A stretch of 64,000 nt of DNA from Rhizobium leguminosarum (GCF_001652265.1 NZ_LWBS01000220.1:62001-126000), one strand, 5' to 3'; numbered from the stretch's first letter, positions 16,342 through 26,461 are shown. Notes: generated by a model not told the origin, from the letters alone. Numbers and translations: made by a program.

Positions 16342-17247
16342 ATGGCGCCCGACCCCTTTAACGGCTTGACGGAATTCCTGGCCGTCGCCGACGCCAGGAG
16401 CTTCACCGCTGCCGCCGCATCGCTCGGCGTCACGCCGACTGCCGTCAGCCAGACGATCCGCGCGCTCGAGGCGAGGCTCGGCGTGCCGCTCTTCGTCCGC
16501 ACCACGCGGCGCGTCGCGCTCACCGAAGCCGGTGCCGCGCTCTTCCAGCGCGTCCGTCCGGCTGCCGGCGACATTGCCGATGCCTTCGACATGCTGGGTG
16601 GCTTCCGCGACCGCCCGCTCGGGCACCTGCGCCTCACCGTGCCGCGCATGGCCGTGCCTCTGATCGTGACGCCGCTGCTGCCGCAATTTCGCAACGCCTA
16701 TCCCGATATCTCCGTCGAGATCTCAGTCGATGATGCGGCAATCGATATCACCGAACGCGGTTTCGACGCTGGCATCCGCATCGGCGAAGCGATCGAAAAG
16801 GACATGATCGTCATGCGGCTGACATCTGATATCACCTGGACCGTCGTCGGCTCGCCCGGCTATTTCGCCCGATATGGCCGGCCGCTAACGCCGGAGGACC
16901 TCACCCGCCATCAGGCGATCCGCTACCGCTATCCGACATCGGGCGTCATCTATCGCTGGGAATTCGAGCGAGACGGGCGCGACTTCTCCGTCGATGCGCC
17001 CGGCAACCTGATGGTCAACGATTTCCTGCTGCTGCTCGAGCTCGCCGAGGCCGGGCTCGGTCTTGCCTATTTGCCGGATATTTCCGTCGGCGAGGCCGTG
17101 GCATCAGGGCGGCTCGAACGCGTGCTCGATCCCTTCTTGCCGACCACGCCCGGTCTCTTTGCCTATTTCCCCGCCCGCTCGCAGACGCAGCTGAAGTTGC
17201 GCGCCTTTCTCGACATGGCAACGGCGCTGCTGCGCCGCAAAGGATGA
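16342..17247 (+). CDS. LysR-family transcriptional regulator
   Basis: A 301-residue LysR-type regulator. The HTH is at about residues 8-67 (LTEFLAVADARSFTAAAASLGVTPTAVSQTIRALEARLGVPLFVRTTRRV), and a periplasmic-binding-like effector domain covers about 90-295. It begins MAPDPFNGLTEF at 16342; an in-frame extension back to 16219 would run across the palindrome and the reductase start region, so I reject it. It belongs to the group often paired divergently with aldo/keto reductases, and probably regulates that gene and itself. Confidence 0.92.
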   Translation: MAPDPFNGLTEFLAVADARSFTAAAASLGVTPTAVSQTIRALEARLGVPLFVRTTRRVALTEAGAALFQRVRPAAGDIADAFDMLGGFRDRPLGHLRLTVPRMAVPLIVTPLLPQFRNAYPDISVEISVDDAAIDITERGFDAGIRIGEAIEKDMIVMRLTSDITWTVVGSPGYFARYGRPLTPEDLTRHQAIRYRYPTSGVIYRWEFERDGRDFSVDAPGNLMVNDFLLLLELAEAGLGLAYLPDISVGEAVASGRLERVLDPFLPTTPGLFAYFPARSQTQLKLRAFLDMATALLRRKG

Positions 17248-17294
17248 GACCCTAGGCGGCGCATCTGCTCTTCGGTCGAAAGACCCTGGATACT

Positions 17295-18770
17295 CTATTG
17301 CGGCTGGACCGTTTCCTGGTCCGCTTCCTTGACCACCTGGCCGTTGACGGCGACAGCGCCGTCGCGGCTGATGCTGATGTCCCAGCGCGAGCGGCCATCT
17401 GCATCGGTCTTGGCGAAGCCCTTCACCATCATGATGCCGAAGGAGACCTGGTTGAGGTCGGGATCCGTCTTGACAAGCTCCTGAACCGCGGCAATCGTCT
17501 TGTCGAGGTCGCGGGCAAGGATCGTCGCCTCCATCGAATAGTCCTTCTGGGTATCGACCCGTCCCTCGATCTTGCCGGTCATGTCGACGTCGTAGACATC
17601 GGATTTGGCGCTGACCTTAGGAAACTCGATGGTGAGCCGGCCATCGCGGAAGAGCTTTTTCGCCATCTCGTCGCCGCTTTGCTCCGGCGGCTTGGCGTTG
17701 AAATCCATCGCCATGAGTGCGTCGCCGAAGGTGGCGAAATCCAGATTCGGAATGGCGAGCTGCAGATCGAAATTGGTCGGCACGAAGGGCGAATAACTTG
17801 CCGGCATTGCCGGGCTGTCGAGGCTGATGTCCTGCGCATCGATGCCGAAGCCGAAACGCATGGCGTCGCTCGGCCCGTCCATGACCAGGTTGTAACCGAA
17901 TGCCTTCACGCCGCCATTGCCCATCTGGCTGCTGACGGTCAGATTATTGACCCCGATCGTCTCGCTGAACGAGGCAAGAATCGGAAAGGCTTGCTTGAGC
18001 ATTCCCTTTATCTTGTCGCTGTTCTCTGGGCTTAGTTCCTTCTCCTCGAGATGGTCGAGAATGAAAAGGACGATCTCGCGGATTTGCTTGGCCGGCAGGC
18101 CGTTCAGCTTGGCATCGAAATCGATCGAGTCGGCACGGATTTCAACAGGCGGCATTTGCAGGCCGGAAACCTGCTCGACGAAAGTCGACATGGAGCCGCT
18201 GCCCGCAAAATCGATACGCCCATTGCCGCCTGCGCTGTCGGTCGAGGTCAGCTTTTGGTCCATCCCGGCAAAGCTGGTATGGACTTCCTCGGTGTCGGAC
18301 TTGCTGGCGACCTTGATGTCCTTGGCGGTGAAGGTGCCGGAGCGCAGGTAGCTGATCGCCGGGTCGAACACGCCGGTATAGACAAGCGAAGCGATGGAGT
18401 AGGAGAAATCCGTCGGCTTCTGGTCGGGGCCTTTGAAATGGCCGGAGACATTGAGGTTGTTGTCACCCTCAATGTTCCAGAGCCCGCTGTCGAGCGGCGT
18501 AGCGAACATCGAGAACGGCGTCAGCCCGCTGATCGCAAATGTCGCTGGATCGGCCTTGGCAAGCAGCTTCGCCAGATCGTAGATGATCTCGTAGCGTGTG
18601 CCCGCCGGATTGACGGTGAGCATGCCGCTCTTCGCCAGATCCTCGGGAAGCAGCTTCGTCAGATTGTCCTTGACCGCATTGGCGCCATCCTGATTGATCT
18701 CGACGCCCTGGGCCGTGGTGACAAGGCAAAGTGCCAGCAAGCTCGTTGCCGTGACAAGTTTGAGACGCAT
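17295..18770 (-). CDS. Exported DUF945-like protein
   Basis: A 491-residue protein with a clear signal peptide (MRLKLVTATSLLALCLVTTAQG, residues 1-22). The rest is soluble and beta-rich with many short amphipathic strands (for example FSYSIASLVYTGVFDPAISY, VEIRADSIDFDAKLNGLP, YDVDMTGKIEGRVDTQKDY). This pattern resembles YdgA/DUF945-type periplasmic proteins or AsmA-like lipid-carrier folds. The ATG at 18770 follows GGAGA. The gene has its own 99-base upstream gap from the cyclic-di-GMP protein gene. No catalytic motif is visible and function is unknown. Confidence 0.75.
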   Translation of the reverse strand: MRLKLVTATSLLALCLVTTAQGVEINQDGANAVKDNLTKLLPEDLAKSGMLTVNPAGTRYEIIYDLAKLLAKADPATFAISGLTPFSMFATPLDSGLWNIEGDNNLNVSGHFKGPDQKPTDFSYSIASLVYTGVFDPAISYLRSGTFTAKDIKVASKSDTEEVHTSFAGMDQKLTSTDSAGGNGRIDFAGSGSMSTFVEQVSGLQMPPVEIRADSIDFDAKLNGLPAKQIREIVLFILDHLEEKELSPENSDKIKGMLKQAFPILASFSETIGVNNLTVSSQMGNGGVKAFGYNLVMDGPSDAMRFGFGIDAQDISLDSPAMPASYSPFVPTNFDLQLAIPNLDFATFGDALMAMDFNAKPPEQSGDEMAKKLFRDGRLTIEFPKVSAKSDVYDVDMTGKIEGRVDTQKDYSMEATILARDLDKTIAAVQELVKTDPDLNQVSFGIMMVKGFAKTDADGRSRWDISISRDGAVAVNGQVVKEADQETVQPQ

Positions 18771-18869
18771 AGTCCGATTTCTCCTCAGCCCTTTTTGAAC
18801 GCGGCCATCCAAAGATGCGAAGCGCGCCGATGTCAACCTCAGCTGCGGCAGAGAATGGCAATTTGCCAC

Positions 18870-20954
18870 TCACGCGGCCGCGGATTTCGTCACGGCGAGC
18901 GCAAGAACCGTTTCCTGCTGTACGGCCGGCACCTCGCCGTTGACGATCGCCTCGATGCCCGAGCGCGGTCTCGGCTTACCGAAGAGGAAGCCCTGCACCT
19001 GCAGGCAGCCTTCCCGTCGAAGGAAGTCGATATGGTCTTCGTTTTCGACGCCTTCAGCAAGCACCGGTATGTCGAGGCTTGCCGCAAGAATGAGCGTCGA
19101 ACGCACGATCGCCGCAGACTGCTTGTTGGTGACGACGCCGTCGACGAAGGCGCGGTCGATCTTGATCTTGTCGAACGGGAAGCTCTGCAGTGTCGACAGT
19201 GACGAATAACCCGTGCCATAATCGTCCATCGCCACCTTTACGCCCAGCGCTTTCAGCCGGCGGATTGCCTGCAGCGCATGTTGATGATCGGCGATGATGC
19301 CGGATTCGTTGATCTCGATCTCGAGTCGCGCCGCCGGCAGGCCGGTCTCGAGCAGGATCTGATGCACGATCTGCGGTAGGCGGTTGTCGCCGAGCTGCTG
19401 CGGCGCGACGTTGACGGCGATGCGTAATGGGTTCTTCCAGGTCACCGCTTCCGCGCAAGCGGCCCGCAGCACCCATTCACCAAGCTCAATGATAAAGCCG
19501 GTCTTTTCCGCGATCGGAATGAATTCGACGGGTGAGATGTAGCCGCGCGCGGGATGTCTCCAGCGCAGGAGCACTTCCAGGCCAACGATGTCGCGCGTCA
19601 CCGCGTCATTCTGCTGCTGGTAGAACAGCTCGAATTCGCCGCGCGCCAATCCCTCCCGCATCTCGCTCGCCAGCGCGTTGCGTTCGCGCGCTGCCTGGTC
19701 CATCGAGGGCTCGTAGAAGCATATGCTGTTGGTCGCTGTCGATTTTGCCCGATACATGGCGATATCGGCCTGCGACAACAGGTCGTCCAAATTGTCCGCC
19801 TGTCCGGGATAGGTGGAGATACCGATACTGGAGCCGACGGTCAGCGCATGGCCGTTCCATTCGATCGGCCGTGCGATCTCGTCGAGCATACGTTGTGCCA
19901 GTCCCTTGGCGTCCGAACGGACGAAATAATCGCACATGACGGCCACGAACTCGTCGCCGCCGACCCGCGCCACGAACTGGCCGTTCTGCATGATCTTGAA
20001 CAGCCGCTCGGCGACGGCGCGCAGCACGGCATCGCCGGCGGCGTGACCGTGAACGTCGTTGATTTCCTTGAAACGGTCGAGGTCGAAGGAGAGCACGGCG
20101 ATATTGGCCGTCATGTCCCTCGGCTTGTTGACCAGCGCCGACAGATGCTCGTTGAAGGCGGCGCGATTGGCAAGATTGGTCAGCGGGTCATGCAGCGACA
20201 GATGGCGGTAACGCTCGACGGCTGCCTGCGTCGACTGCATGTCGATGATATAGGTGGAAGCACCCAGCGCCAGGATGATGATCATGACGGCGCTAACGAG
20301 ACCGGTCATGATGCCGTCCGAGATGATCTCGGTGGGTGCCGCAACAGTGGCATCCGGCAGGATCGTCAGCCCCGCCATGCCGGTGAAATGCGTGAGCACG
20401 ATCGCAAGGATCAGCGAAAGGGCAGCTCCGTGCCGGCAGAAACGCGTGATCGGCCGGCCGACGCGATTGGTGGCGACTGCGCCGAACAAGCCGGCCAAGA
20501 CCAGCGAGGCGACGACATAGGAGGGCTGCCATTCGAGACGACCCTCGACCTCGTAACCGGCGATCCCGACATAGTGCATGACCGCGATGCCGAGGCCGAC
20601 GATCACGCCGCCTGCCTCGATAAGCGCGCTCTTCTGCGCGATTGACGCGATGGCAAAGCCGATCATCGTCGTCGCGACGGCGGCGAACAGCGACAGCAGC
20701 GTCAGCGTCGGCTCATAGCCGTTCGCCACCGGCGTCTGGTAACCGAGCATCGCGATGAAATGCGTCGTCCAGATGGTCGAGCCGCCAACGAAACCGGAGA
20801 GAAACAGCCAGTTGGTTTTCTGCAGCCCCTGCGATCGGCGCACCCGGGTGAAGAGGCGCATCGACAGCATCGATCCGAGCACACAGATAACGGTGGCGAA
20901 GATCAGATGCGGAAGGCTGTGTTCGACGGTGATGCAGGAAAGGACGCGCAACAT
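18870..20954 (-). CDS. MHYT-GGDEF-EAL cyclic-di-GMP signalling protein
   Basis: A 694-residue inner-membrane protein. The N-terminal 240 residues form the seven-helix MHYT sensor, with metal-binding motifs at about 64-70 (THFIAML), 126-130 (MHYVG) and 188-192 (THFTG); this domain is thought to sense gases such as O2, CO or NO through copper. The GGDEF domain follows with intact GGDEF at 332-336 but no RxxD inhibitory site. The EAL domain has EVL at 460-462 in place of EAL, with DDYGTGYSSL and LAEGVEN intact, so phosphodiesterase activity remains possible. The start may be ATG 20954 or TTG 20963. Confidence 0.92.
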   Translation of the reverse strand: MLRVLSCITVEHSLPHLIFATVICVLGSMLSMRLFTRVRRSQGLQKTNWLFLSGFVGGSTIWTTHFIAMLGYQTPVANGYEPTLTLLSLFAAVATTMIGFAIASIAQKSALIEAGGVIVGLGIAVMHYVGIAGYEVEGRLEWQPSYVVASLVLAGLFGAVATNRVGRPITRFCRHGAALSLILAIVLTHFTGMAGLTILPDATVAAPTEIISDGIMTGLVSAVMIIILALGASTYIIDMQSTQAAVERYRHLSLHDPLTNLANRAAFNEHLSALVNKPRDMTANIAVLSFDLDRFKEINDVHGHAAGDAVLRAVAERLFKIMQNGQFVARVGGDEFVAVMCDYFVRSDAKGLAQRMLDEIARPIEWNGHALTVGSSIGISTYPGQADNLDDLLSQADIAMYRAKSTATNSICFYEPSMDQAARERNALASEMREGLARGEFELFYQQQNDAVTRDIVGLEVLLRWRHPARGYISPVEFIPIAEKTGFIIELGEWVLRAACAEAVTWKNPLRIAVNVAPQQLGDNRLPQIVHQILLETGLPAARLEIEINESGIIADHQHALQAIRRLKALGVKVAMDDYGTGYSSLSTLQSFPFDKIKIDRAFVDGVVTNKQSAAIVRSTLILAASLDIPVLAEGVENEDHIDFLRREGCLQVQGFLFGKPRPRSGIEAIVNGEVPAVQQETVLALAVTKSAAA

Positions 20955-21250
20955 GAGAGGCAACCGGCAAATTGAGACGGCCCTGCTTATATTGGCGGGT
21001 AAGCGCAGGATTTATTAATCGCCGCCGATTTCGTTTTCGATGGTTAAACCTTGGCGAAGGCGTGTATATGGGCAAAAAACAACCCAAATCCGCAACTTGC
21101 GTTTCCGATCGACTTATAATATAGGCCACCGGTCCGTGTAGACACCCTTGGAGGCAACGCGGATGAGGTCGGGTCATACCGCCTCCGGTTCGTCGGAACA
21201 AGGCTTTTGCCCGCCGCCGAACTCTCCAAATAACCTCGAAAGGAATAGCC

Positions 21251-21859
21251 ATGAGCCAGGAAACTTACGAGCTCAAGGCCGAGGCGCGCGAACGGGTTGG
21301 TAAGGGGTCCGCCCGTGAACTTCGCCGCAACGGTTTGATTCCCGCTGTCATCTACGGTGACAAGCAGGCCCCCATTGCCATCGCTCTCAACACCAATGAG
21401 GTGACGAAGCGCATTCACGCCGGTGGTTTTATGACCACCGTGGCGACGATCGAAGTCGACGGCAAGAAGCACAAGGTTCTGCCGAAGGACTACCAGCTCG
21501 ATCCGGTCCGTGACTTCACGTTGCATGTCGATTTCCTGCGCGTCTCCGGTAACACCCAGGTGACCGTCGAAATTCCGGTTCACTTCATCAACGAAGAGAA
21601 GTCTCCGGGCCTCAAGGTCGGCGGCGTTCTGAACATCGTTCGCCATGAAGTTGAAGTTCATTGCCCGGCCGATGCGATCCCTGAGTTCTTCAACATTGAC
21701 CTCAGCGGCAAGAAGATCGGCGACAGCATCCATATCTCGGAAGTCACTCTGCCGAAGGGTGTCACCCCGGTCATCGACCGCGACTTCACGATCGCGACCA
21801 TCATTGCCCCGGCTGGCGGCATTGACGAGACTGCTGCGGAAGGTGGAGCCGAAGCCTGA
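21251..21859 (+). CDS. rplY: 50S ribosomal protein L25 (CTC form)
   Basis: A 202-residue long-form L25, which binds 5S rRNA. The L25 domain is at about 1-95 ([34 protein letters not shown]), followed by the TL5/CTC C-terminal domain and a short acidic Gly/Glu/Ala tail. The ATG follows AAAGGAATAGCC. The gene has a candidate -10 TATAAT at 21115-21120 and a clean terminator 28 bases after its stop. In many rhizobia rplY is followed directly by pth; here a cyclic-di-GMP gene and a solute-binding protein gene lie between. Confidence 0.96.
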   Translation: MSQETYELKAEARERVGKGSARELRRNGLIPAVIYGDKQAPIAIALNTNEVTKRIHAGGFMTTVATIEVDGKKHKVLPKDYQLDPVRDFTLHVDFLRVSGNTQVTVEIPVHFINEEKSPGLKVGGVLNIVRHEVEVHCPADAIPEFFNIDLSGKKIGDSIHISEVTLPKGVTPVIDRDFTIATIIAPAGGIDETAAEGGAEA

Positions 21860-21887
21860 TCGCTTCGACCAATTTGTAAAGCATATG

Positions 21888-21916
21888 GCCCGCTTTCCCC
21901 TGGAAAGCGGGCTTTT
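21888..21916 (+). terminator. Rho-independent terminator after rplY
   Basis: GCCCGCTTTCC (21888-21898) and GGAAAGCGGGC (21902-21912) form a perfect 11-bp stem with loop CCT, followed by TTTTC. It is the strongest textbook terminator on the plus strand in this window. Confidence 0.9.
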
Positions 21917-22043
21917 CATTGTCCGCAAACGCCCCGTTTCAGCAACATTTAACAAATTCGTGAAAGCATGTTCCGTCAGCTGCGAAGAAGCCCGCCTTAA
22001 TGCGCGACGGCAAATATGGCGGCCCGGGGGAGTAGACGGAAAC

Positions 22044-24395
22044 ATGAACAATTCCGTTGAGAACAGATTTTTTGCGATAGTTTGCGGAGCGCTGCTTGTT
22101 TTTGTTGCCCCCCTCTTTGTTCTCTTCCTTTTTCTTTCCTCGGAACGAGCCGACAAGGAAATACGCGATCATATCTCCGTTCTTCTCGTCGCCAATGCCC
22201 AGGCGCTGGCCAAACCGCTGTGGGACCTCGATGAGGAGAGCGTTACCCAGATCAGCGCGACGGTCGTTTCCCAGGGCGCCATCGTCAAGGTCGAAGTGCG
22301 TGACCAGTCAAGCCAGCTCGATGTCAGCCAGTCCACCATTCCGCGCTCCTTCGACGGCAAGCTGGTGCAGGTGTCACGCGCCATCATCTACAACACTGTC
22401 GACGGTCCGAAGAACCTCGGCAGCATCAGCGTCTATTATCCCACGCTCGGCCTGTTTTCCGGCCTGAAGCAGGAAGAGGTCGTTTTCATTTCGATCTTCA
22501 TCTTCGCGGTGCTGACCGTTTTCGGCACGGCGCTGATCGGCAACCGTTTCTTCGTCATCCAGCCGCTGATGCGGCTGACGGCGGCGATCGAGGCCACCCG
22601 CCAGCTAGGCTCCCGCCATCATGTCGACTGGCAGTCAAACGACGAGATGGGACGGCTTGCCCATAGCTTTAACGAAATGCAGACCAAGCTCGAAAGCGAG
22701 GAAAAGGAGCTGAAGCTCGCCCACCACCGCGCCACCGACATCTACAATCTGACGCCCGCCATGCTCTTCTCGCTCGATGAGGAAGACCGCATCACCGCCA
22801 TCAGTGATTATTGGCTGCTTGCCACAGGTTATAACCGCGCTGCCGTCATCGGCCGCAACTTCGCCGATCTCGTCACTTCCGCCACCCGCGACAAATTCGT
22901 CAAGCGCCGCCGGGCCGAAAGCGGTATGACCGTCACCGTCAAGTTTGTCTGCCTGGACGGTCGCACCATGGACGTCCTGATCATGGAATCAGAGGCGGGA
23001 GCCGGCGCTCACGACCGCCTCTCGCTATCGGTCATGACCGATGTCACCGAACTCAAGGCTTCCGAGGACCGCAACCACCGCCAGGCAATCACCGATCACC
23101 TGACCGGGCTTCTTAATCGCCAGGGCTTCGAGGCCGTCCTCGACAATAAGATCGCCGCCGCCGACGCCGCCGGCCAGGAGCTCGCCTGTCTCTTCGTCGA
23201 TCTCGACCGCTTCAAGTGGATCAACGACAATATGGGCCATGCCGCCGGCGACCTGGCGCTGGTCGAGCTCGTCGAGCGCCTGAAAACCCATCTTGCCCCC
23301 TCCGACGAGGCGGCCCGTCTCGGCGGCGACGAATTTGCTATCTTGCTGCCGGCGAAGGATGCCGAAAAACGCGCCAAGGCAATGTGCGAGCAGATTGCCA
23401 CGCTCTTCGAAACGCCATTCGCCCCGGACATGCATCTGAGCGCTTCCGTCGGCATTGCCATCTATCCGCATCATGCCGCAACCGCGGCCGAACTGCTGCA
23501 GAAATCCGACATGGCGATGTATGCCAAGAAACGCGACGGCAAAAACGGCGCGCAGCTCTTCGACAATGCCATGCTCGACCGTGCCCGCAGCCGCGCCGAG
23601 ATCGAAGCCAATATCGAAGCCGGCCTCGTCGACAACTGGTTCGAGGCCTTCCTGCAGCCGATCGTCAACCTGAACGGTCGCGGCATATCAGGTTTCGAGG
23701 CGCTAATGCGCCTCAACCATCCACAGAAGGGCCTGATGCCGCCGGCCGAGATCATCAGTGTCGCCGAGGAGACGGCAAAAATTGTCCGCGTCGGCAACGT
23801 CATCATGGAAAAGGCGGTCGCCAACCTCGCGAAGATTTCCCGCATCCCCGGTATGCAGGATACCTATCTCGCCATCAACTTCTCGCCACTGCAGTTCGAG
23901 CCGGCGCTGCCGGCCCGTCTTGCCGCCATCGTCGGTCGCCACGGCATCCGTCCCGAGCGCATCGTCGTCGAGATCACCGAGGCTGTGCTGATGCACGACA
24001 ACCCTGAGATCCGCATGATCGTCACCGAGCTTCGTCGCTTCGGCTGCCGTATCGCGCTTGACGATTTCGGCACCGGCTATTCGTCGCTGAGCTACCTTAA
24101 CCGCTTCCCTGTCGACATCATCAAGATCGACCAGTCTTTCACCCGCGCGATCAACGACGGCGATGACGACGTGCGCCAGAAGAGCCGCATGCTGATCGAA
24201 GGCATCACCACGCTCTCCCACAAGATGGACTGCACCGTTATTGCCGAAGGCATCGAGACCGAAGAGGAGTGCCGCACGCTCCACCAGATGGGGCTTGATC
24301 ATGGCCAGGGCTACCTCTTCCACCGTCCGCAGCACGCAGCCACGCTGATCGAGGAACTGATGGCCTCGCAATCGGCCATCGCACGCGCCTCGTAA
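22044..24395 (+). CDS. HAMP-PAS-GGDEF-EAL cyclic-di-GMP signalling protein
   Basis: A 783-residue membrane receptor. TM1 is at 10-32, a periplasmic sensor loop at about 33-145, TM2 at 146-168, HAMP at about 168-222, PAS at about 230-335 (YNLTPAMLFSLDEEDRITAISDYW), GGDEF with intact LGGDEF at 426-431, and EAL with FEALMRL (EAL at 552-554), DDFGTGYSSL and IAEGIET. No RxxD inhibitory site precedes GGDEF. The PDE half looks fully active. The ATG at 22044 puts TM1 at the N-terminus; longer readings would start inside rplY. A solute-binding protein gene begins 25 bases downstream, suggesting that a periplasmic ligand is passed to this receptor. Confidence 0.93.
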   Translation: MNNSVENRFFAIVCGALLVFVAPLFVLFLFLSSERADKEIRDHISVLLVANAQALAKPLWDLDEESVTQISATVVSQGAIVKVEVRDQSSQLDVSQSTIPRSFDGKLVQVSRAIIYNTVDGPKNLGSISVYYPTLGLFSGLKQEEVVFISIFIFAVLTVFGTALIGNRFFVIQPLMRLTAAIEATRQLGSRHHVDWQSNDEMGRLAHSFNEMQTKLESEEKELKLAHHRATDIYNLTPAMLFSLDEEDRITAISDYWLLATGYNRAAVIGRNFADLVTSATRDKFVKRRRAESGMTVTVKFVCLDGRTMDVLIMESEAGAGAHDRLSLSVMTDVTELKASEDRNHRQAITDHLTGLLNRQGFEAVLDNKIAAADAAGQELACLFVDLDRFKWINDNMGHAAGDLALVELVERLKTHLAPSDEAARLGGDEFAILLPAKDAEKRAKAMCEQIATLFETPFAPDMHLSASVGIAIYPHHAATAAELLQKSDMAMYAKKRDGKNGAQLFDNAMLDRARSRAEIEANIEAGLVDNWFEAFLQPIVNLNGRGISGFEALMRLNHPQKGLMPPAEIISVAEETAKIVRVGNVIMEKAVANLAKISRIPGMQDTYLAINFSPLQFEPALPARLAAIVGRHGIRPERIVVEITEAVLMHDNPEIRMIVTELRRFGCRIALDDFGTGYSSLSYLNRFPVDIIKIDQSFTRAINDGDDDVRQKSRMLIEGITTLSHKMDCTVIAEGIETEEECRTLHQMGLDHGQGYLFHRPQHAATLIEELMASQSAIARAS

Positions 24396-24420
24396 ACGAA
24401 GAACGAAGGAGATGATGCCG

Positions 24421-25134
24421 ATGAAAAAGCTCCTGCTTCTCGCATGCCTGGCGCTGCCATGCACAGCCCATGCGCAAACGGTGACCTTCGCGACCGAGGA
24501 TTATGCCCCCTTCAACTATCGCGAAGGCAAGGAGATCAAGGGCGCGACCGTCGAGCAGGTCGAAAAGAAAATGGCCGCGATCGGCGTCGACTACACGATC
24601 GAAATCATGCCCTGGGCGCGCGCTTTCAGCCTTGGCCGCACGGCGCCGATGACCTGTGTCTTCGCGACCGCCCACAACGGCGCACGCGACCCGTTGTTCA
24701 AATGGGTCGAGCCGCTGCTCATCGACCGCAACATCCTGATCACCCGCAAGGGCTCTGATGTCACCGCCAGCAATCTGGACGAGGCGAAGAAATATACGGT
24801 CGGCACGCAGCGCGAGGATTACACCGAGACGATCCTGAAGGAGAAGGGCTTCACCAAGCTCGATGTCGCCAGCGACTTCAACGCGACGCTGCGCAAACTG
24901 CTTGGCGGGCGCATCGACATGATGCCGATCTCCGAACTCTATTTCGAAAAGCTGCAGGTCGACCAGCCGGTGGAGATGGTGACCGTGCTCTCCTCCCAGC
25001 CGATGGGCATCGCCTGCGAGAAGAGCTTTCCGGCCGATCTGCTCGCCAGGATGCAGGCTGCCCTCGACAAGCTGATCGCCGATGGCGACCAGAAGCAGAT
25101 CTTCCTGAAATACGGCATGAACCTGTCGGACTGA
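24421..25134 (+). CDS. Periplasmic solute-binding protein, family 3-like
   Basis: A 237-residue exported protein with signal peptide MKKLLLLACLALPCTAHA (1-18) and an SBP_bac_3 fold: VTFATEDYAPFNYREGKEIKGATVEQ, TIEIMPWARAF, ARDPLFKWVEPLL and IDMMPISELYFEKLQ. Such proteins bind amino acids or similar polar ligands. No ABC permease genes are nearby. Instead it follows a membrane GGDEF-EAL gene by 25 bases, so it may be a signalling co-receptor rather than a transport component. I chose ATG 24421 because AAGGAG ends nine bases before it; ATG 24412 is too close. Confidence 0.88.
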   Translation: MKKLLLLACLALPCTAHAQTVTFATEDYAPFNYREGKEIKGATVEQVEKKMAAIGVDYTIEIMPWARAFSLGRTAPMTCVFATAHNGARDPLFKWVEPLLIDRNILITRKGSDVTASNLDEAKKYTVGTQREDYTETILKEKGFTKLDVASDFNATLRKLLGGRIDMMPISELYFEKLQVDQPVEMVTVLSSQPMGIACEKSFPADLLARMQAALDKLIADGDQKQIFLKYGMNLSD

Positions 25135-25240
25135 CCCTGTCTGAGTGATCTTGGCCGACAGACCGCTGCCCTTTCCGCTTGACTTTGCTTTCATTTCGCG
25201 GTGGTGAACGGCGGGAAGCTCTAGCAAGGAAAAACAGACC

Positions 25241-25972
25241 ATGCTGATCATCGCGGGTCTCGGCAATCCCGGCGGCAAATACGCCGGCAACCGCCACAAT
25301 ATCGGCTTCATGGCCGTCGATGCCATTCATCGGCGCCACAACTTTTCGCCCTGGTCGAAGAAGTTCAGGGCCGAGATCGCCGAGGGCGAGCTCGGCGGCG
25401 AGAAGGTACTGCTGATCAAGCCACAGACCTTCATGAATCTTTCCGGCGAGTCCGTCGGCGAAGCGATGCGTTTCTACAAGCTCCAGCCGGCTGATCTCGT
25501 CGCGATCTACGACGAACTCGACCTTCCCCAGGGCAAGGCGCGGCTGAAGACCGGTGGCGGCCACAACGGCCACAACGGCATCAAGTCGCTCGACGCCCAT
25601 TGCGGCAAGGAGTACCGGCGGCTGCGCCTCGGCATCGGTCATCCCGGCGTCAAGGAGATGGTGCAGAGCCACGTGCTCGGCGATTTCGCCAAGGCCGACA
25701 AGGCCTGGGTGGAGCCGCTTCTGGACACGCTCGCCGACAATGCCGATATGCTGGTGCGAAACGAGGATTCGCAGTTGATGAACAAGATCGCGCTGGCGCT
25801 CGGCGGCAAGGCCGAGGAGGAGAAGCCAGCGAAGGAAAAAAAGGACGCCGAGAAGAAGCCGGCCGGCCAGTCGCATATCCATCAGGCTCGCGGCCACAAC
25901 CAGCCGAAGCTGCCGGTGACCGGCCCGATGGCCGACATGCTGAAAAAGATGTTCGGCAACAAGGGCGATTGA
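25241..25972 (+). CDS. pth: Peptidyl-tRNA hydrolase with basic C-terminal tail
   Basis: A 243-residue Pth. It has [21 protein letters not shown] with catalytic His19, the [10 protein letters not shown] motif, [24 protein letters not shown] and RLGIGHP. The core ends near 190. The last 50 residues are an extra Lys/Glu-rich linker ([18 protein letters not shown]) and a conserved-looking end ([17 protein letters not shown]), a tail typical of rhizobial Pth and of unknown role. The enzyme frees peptides from dropped-off peptidyl-tRNA. A GNAT gene starts five bases downstream. Confidence 0.96.
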   Translation: MLIIAGLGNPGGKYAGNRHNIGFMAVDAIHRRHNFSPWSKKFRAEIAEGELGGEKVLLIKPQTFMNLSGESVGEAMRFYKLQPADLVAIYDELDLPQGKARLKTGGGHNGHNGIKSLDAHCGKEYRRLRLGIGHPGVKEMVQSHVLGDFAKADKAWVEPLLDTLADNADMLVRNEDSQLMNKIALALGGKAEEEKPAKEKKDAEKKPAGQSHIHQARGHNQPKLPVTGPMADMLKKMFGNKGD

Positions 25973-25977
25973 GATTA

Positions 25978-26412
25978 ATGCCGGATGGAGACGTCATCAT
26001 CCGCCCTGCAGTCCGCGGCGATCTTCCCGGTCTCCTGGCCCTCTACCGCCAGCTGAACCCCACCGATCCGGTTCTTGACGAGGCCATTGCCGAAGAACGC
26101 TTTTCCGCCATCCTGGCCCAGCCCGGCATGACCGTCTTCATCGGTGTTGCGGGTGAGGTCGCCGTCGCCACCGTCACAAGCGTCGTCGCGCCGAACCTGA
26201 CACGGAACGGCGCGCCCTATGCGCTCATCGAAAACGTCGTCACCCATGCCGATCATCGCAAGCGCGGTTATGCCCGCACCGTCATCGGCCACGCGGTCGC
26301 CGAGGCCTGGAACGCTGGATGCTACAAGGTGATGCTGCTTACCGGCTCCAAGAATCCGGCAACGTTGCGCTTCTATGAGAATTGCGGTTTCGTGCAGGAA
26401 AAGACCGGCTAA
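25978..26412 (+). CDS. GNAT-family N-acetyltransferase
   Basis: A 144-residue acetyltransferase beginning MPDGDVIIRPAVRGDLPGLLALY. The acetyl-CoA pyrophosphate loop is VVTHADHRKRGYARTVIG (the R/QxxGxG/A position has RGYA), and the end LLTGSKNPATLRFYENCGF is typical of the family. It starts five bases after the pth stop, with no good Shine-Dalgarno of its own, so it is probably translated by coupling. Acceptor unknown. It is convergent with clpS across 49 bases with no strong hairpin. Confidence 0.88.
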   Translation: MPDGDVIIRPAVRGDLPGLLALYRQLNPTDPVLDEAIAEERFSAILAQPGMTVFIGVAGEVAVATVTSVVAPNLTRNGAPYALIENVVTHADHRKRGYARTVIGHAVAEAWNAGCYKVMLLTGSKNPATLRFYENCGFVQEKTG

Positions 26413-26461
26413 CAGATCCGCCGGCCCTGACTCCATATTCGCGGCGGCCCTCGGAAAGCGC

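Noticed and set aside
21097..21120. TTGCGT as the -35 of an rplY promoter with TATAAT
   Set aside because: The spacing is only 12 bases; the TATAAT may still be a -10 with a poor -35.
21645..22043. N-terminal extension of the GGDEF-EAL protein at 22,044
   Set aside because: It would begin inside rplY and cross the rplY terminator; the membrane helix starts properly at the ATG 22,044.
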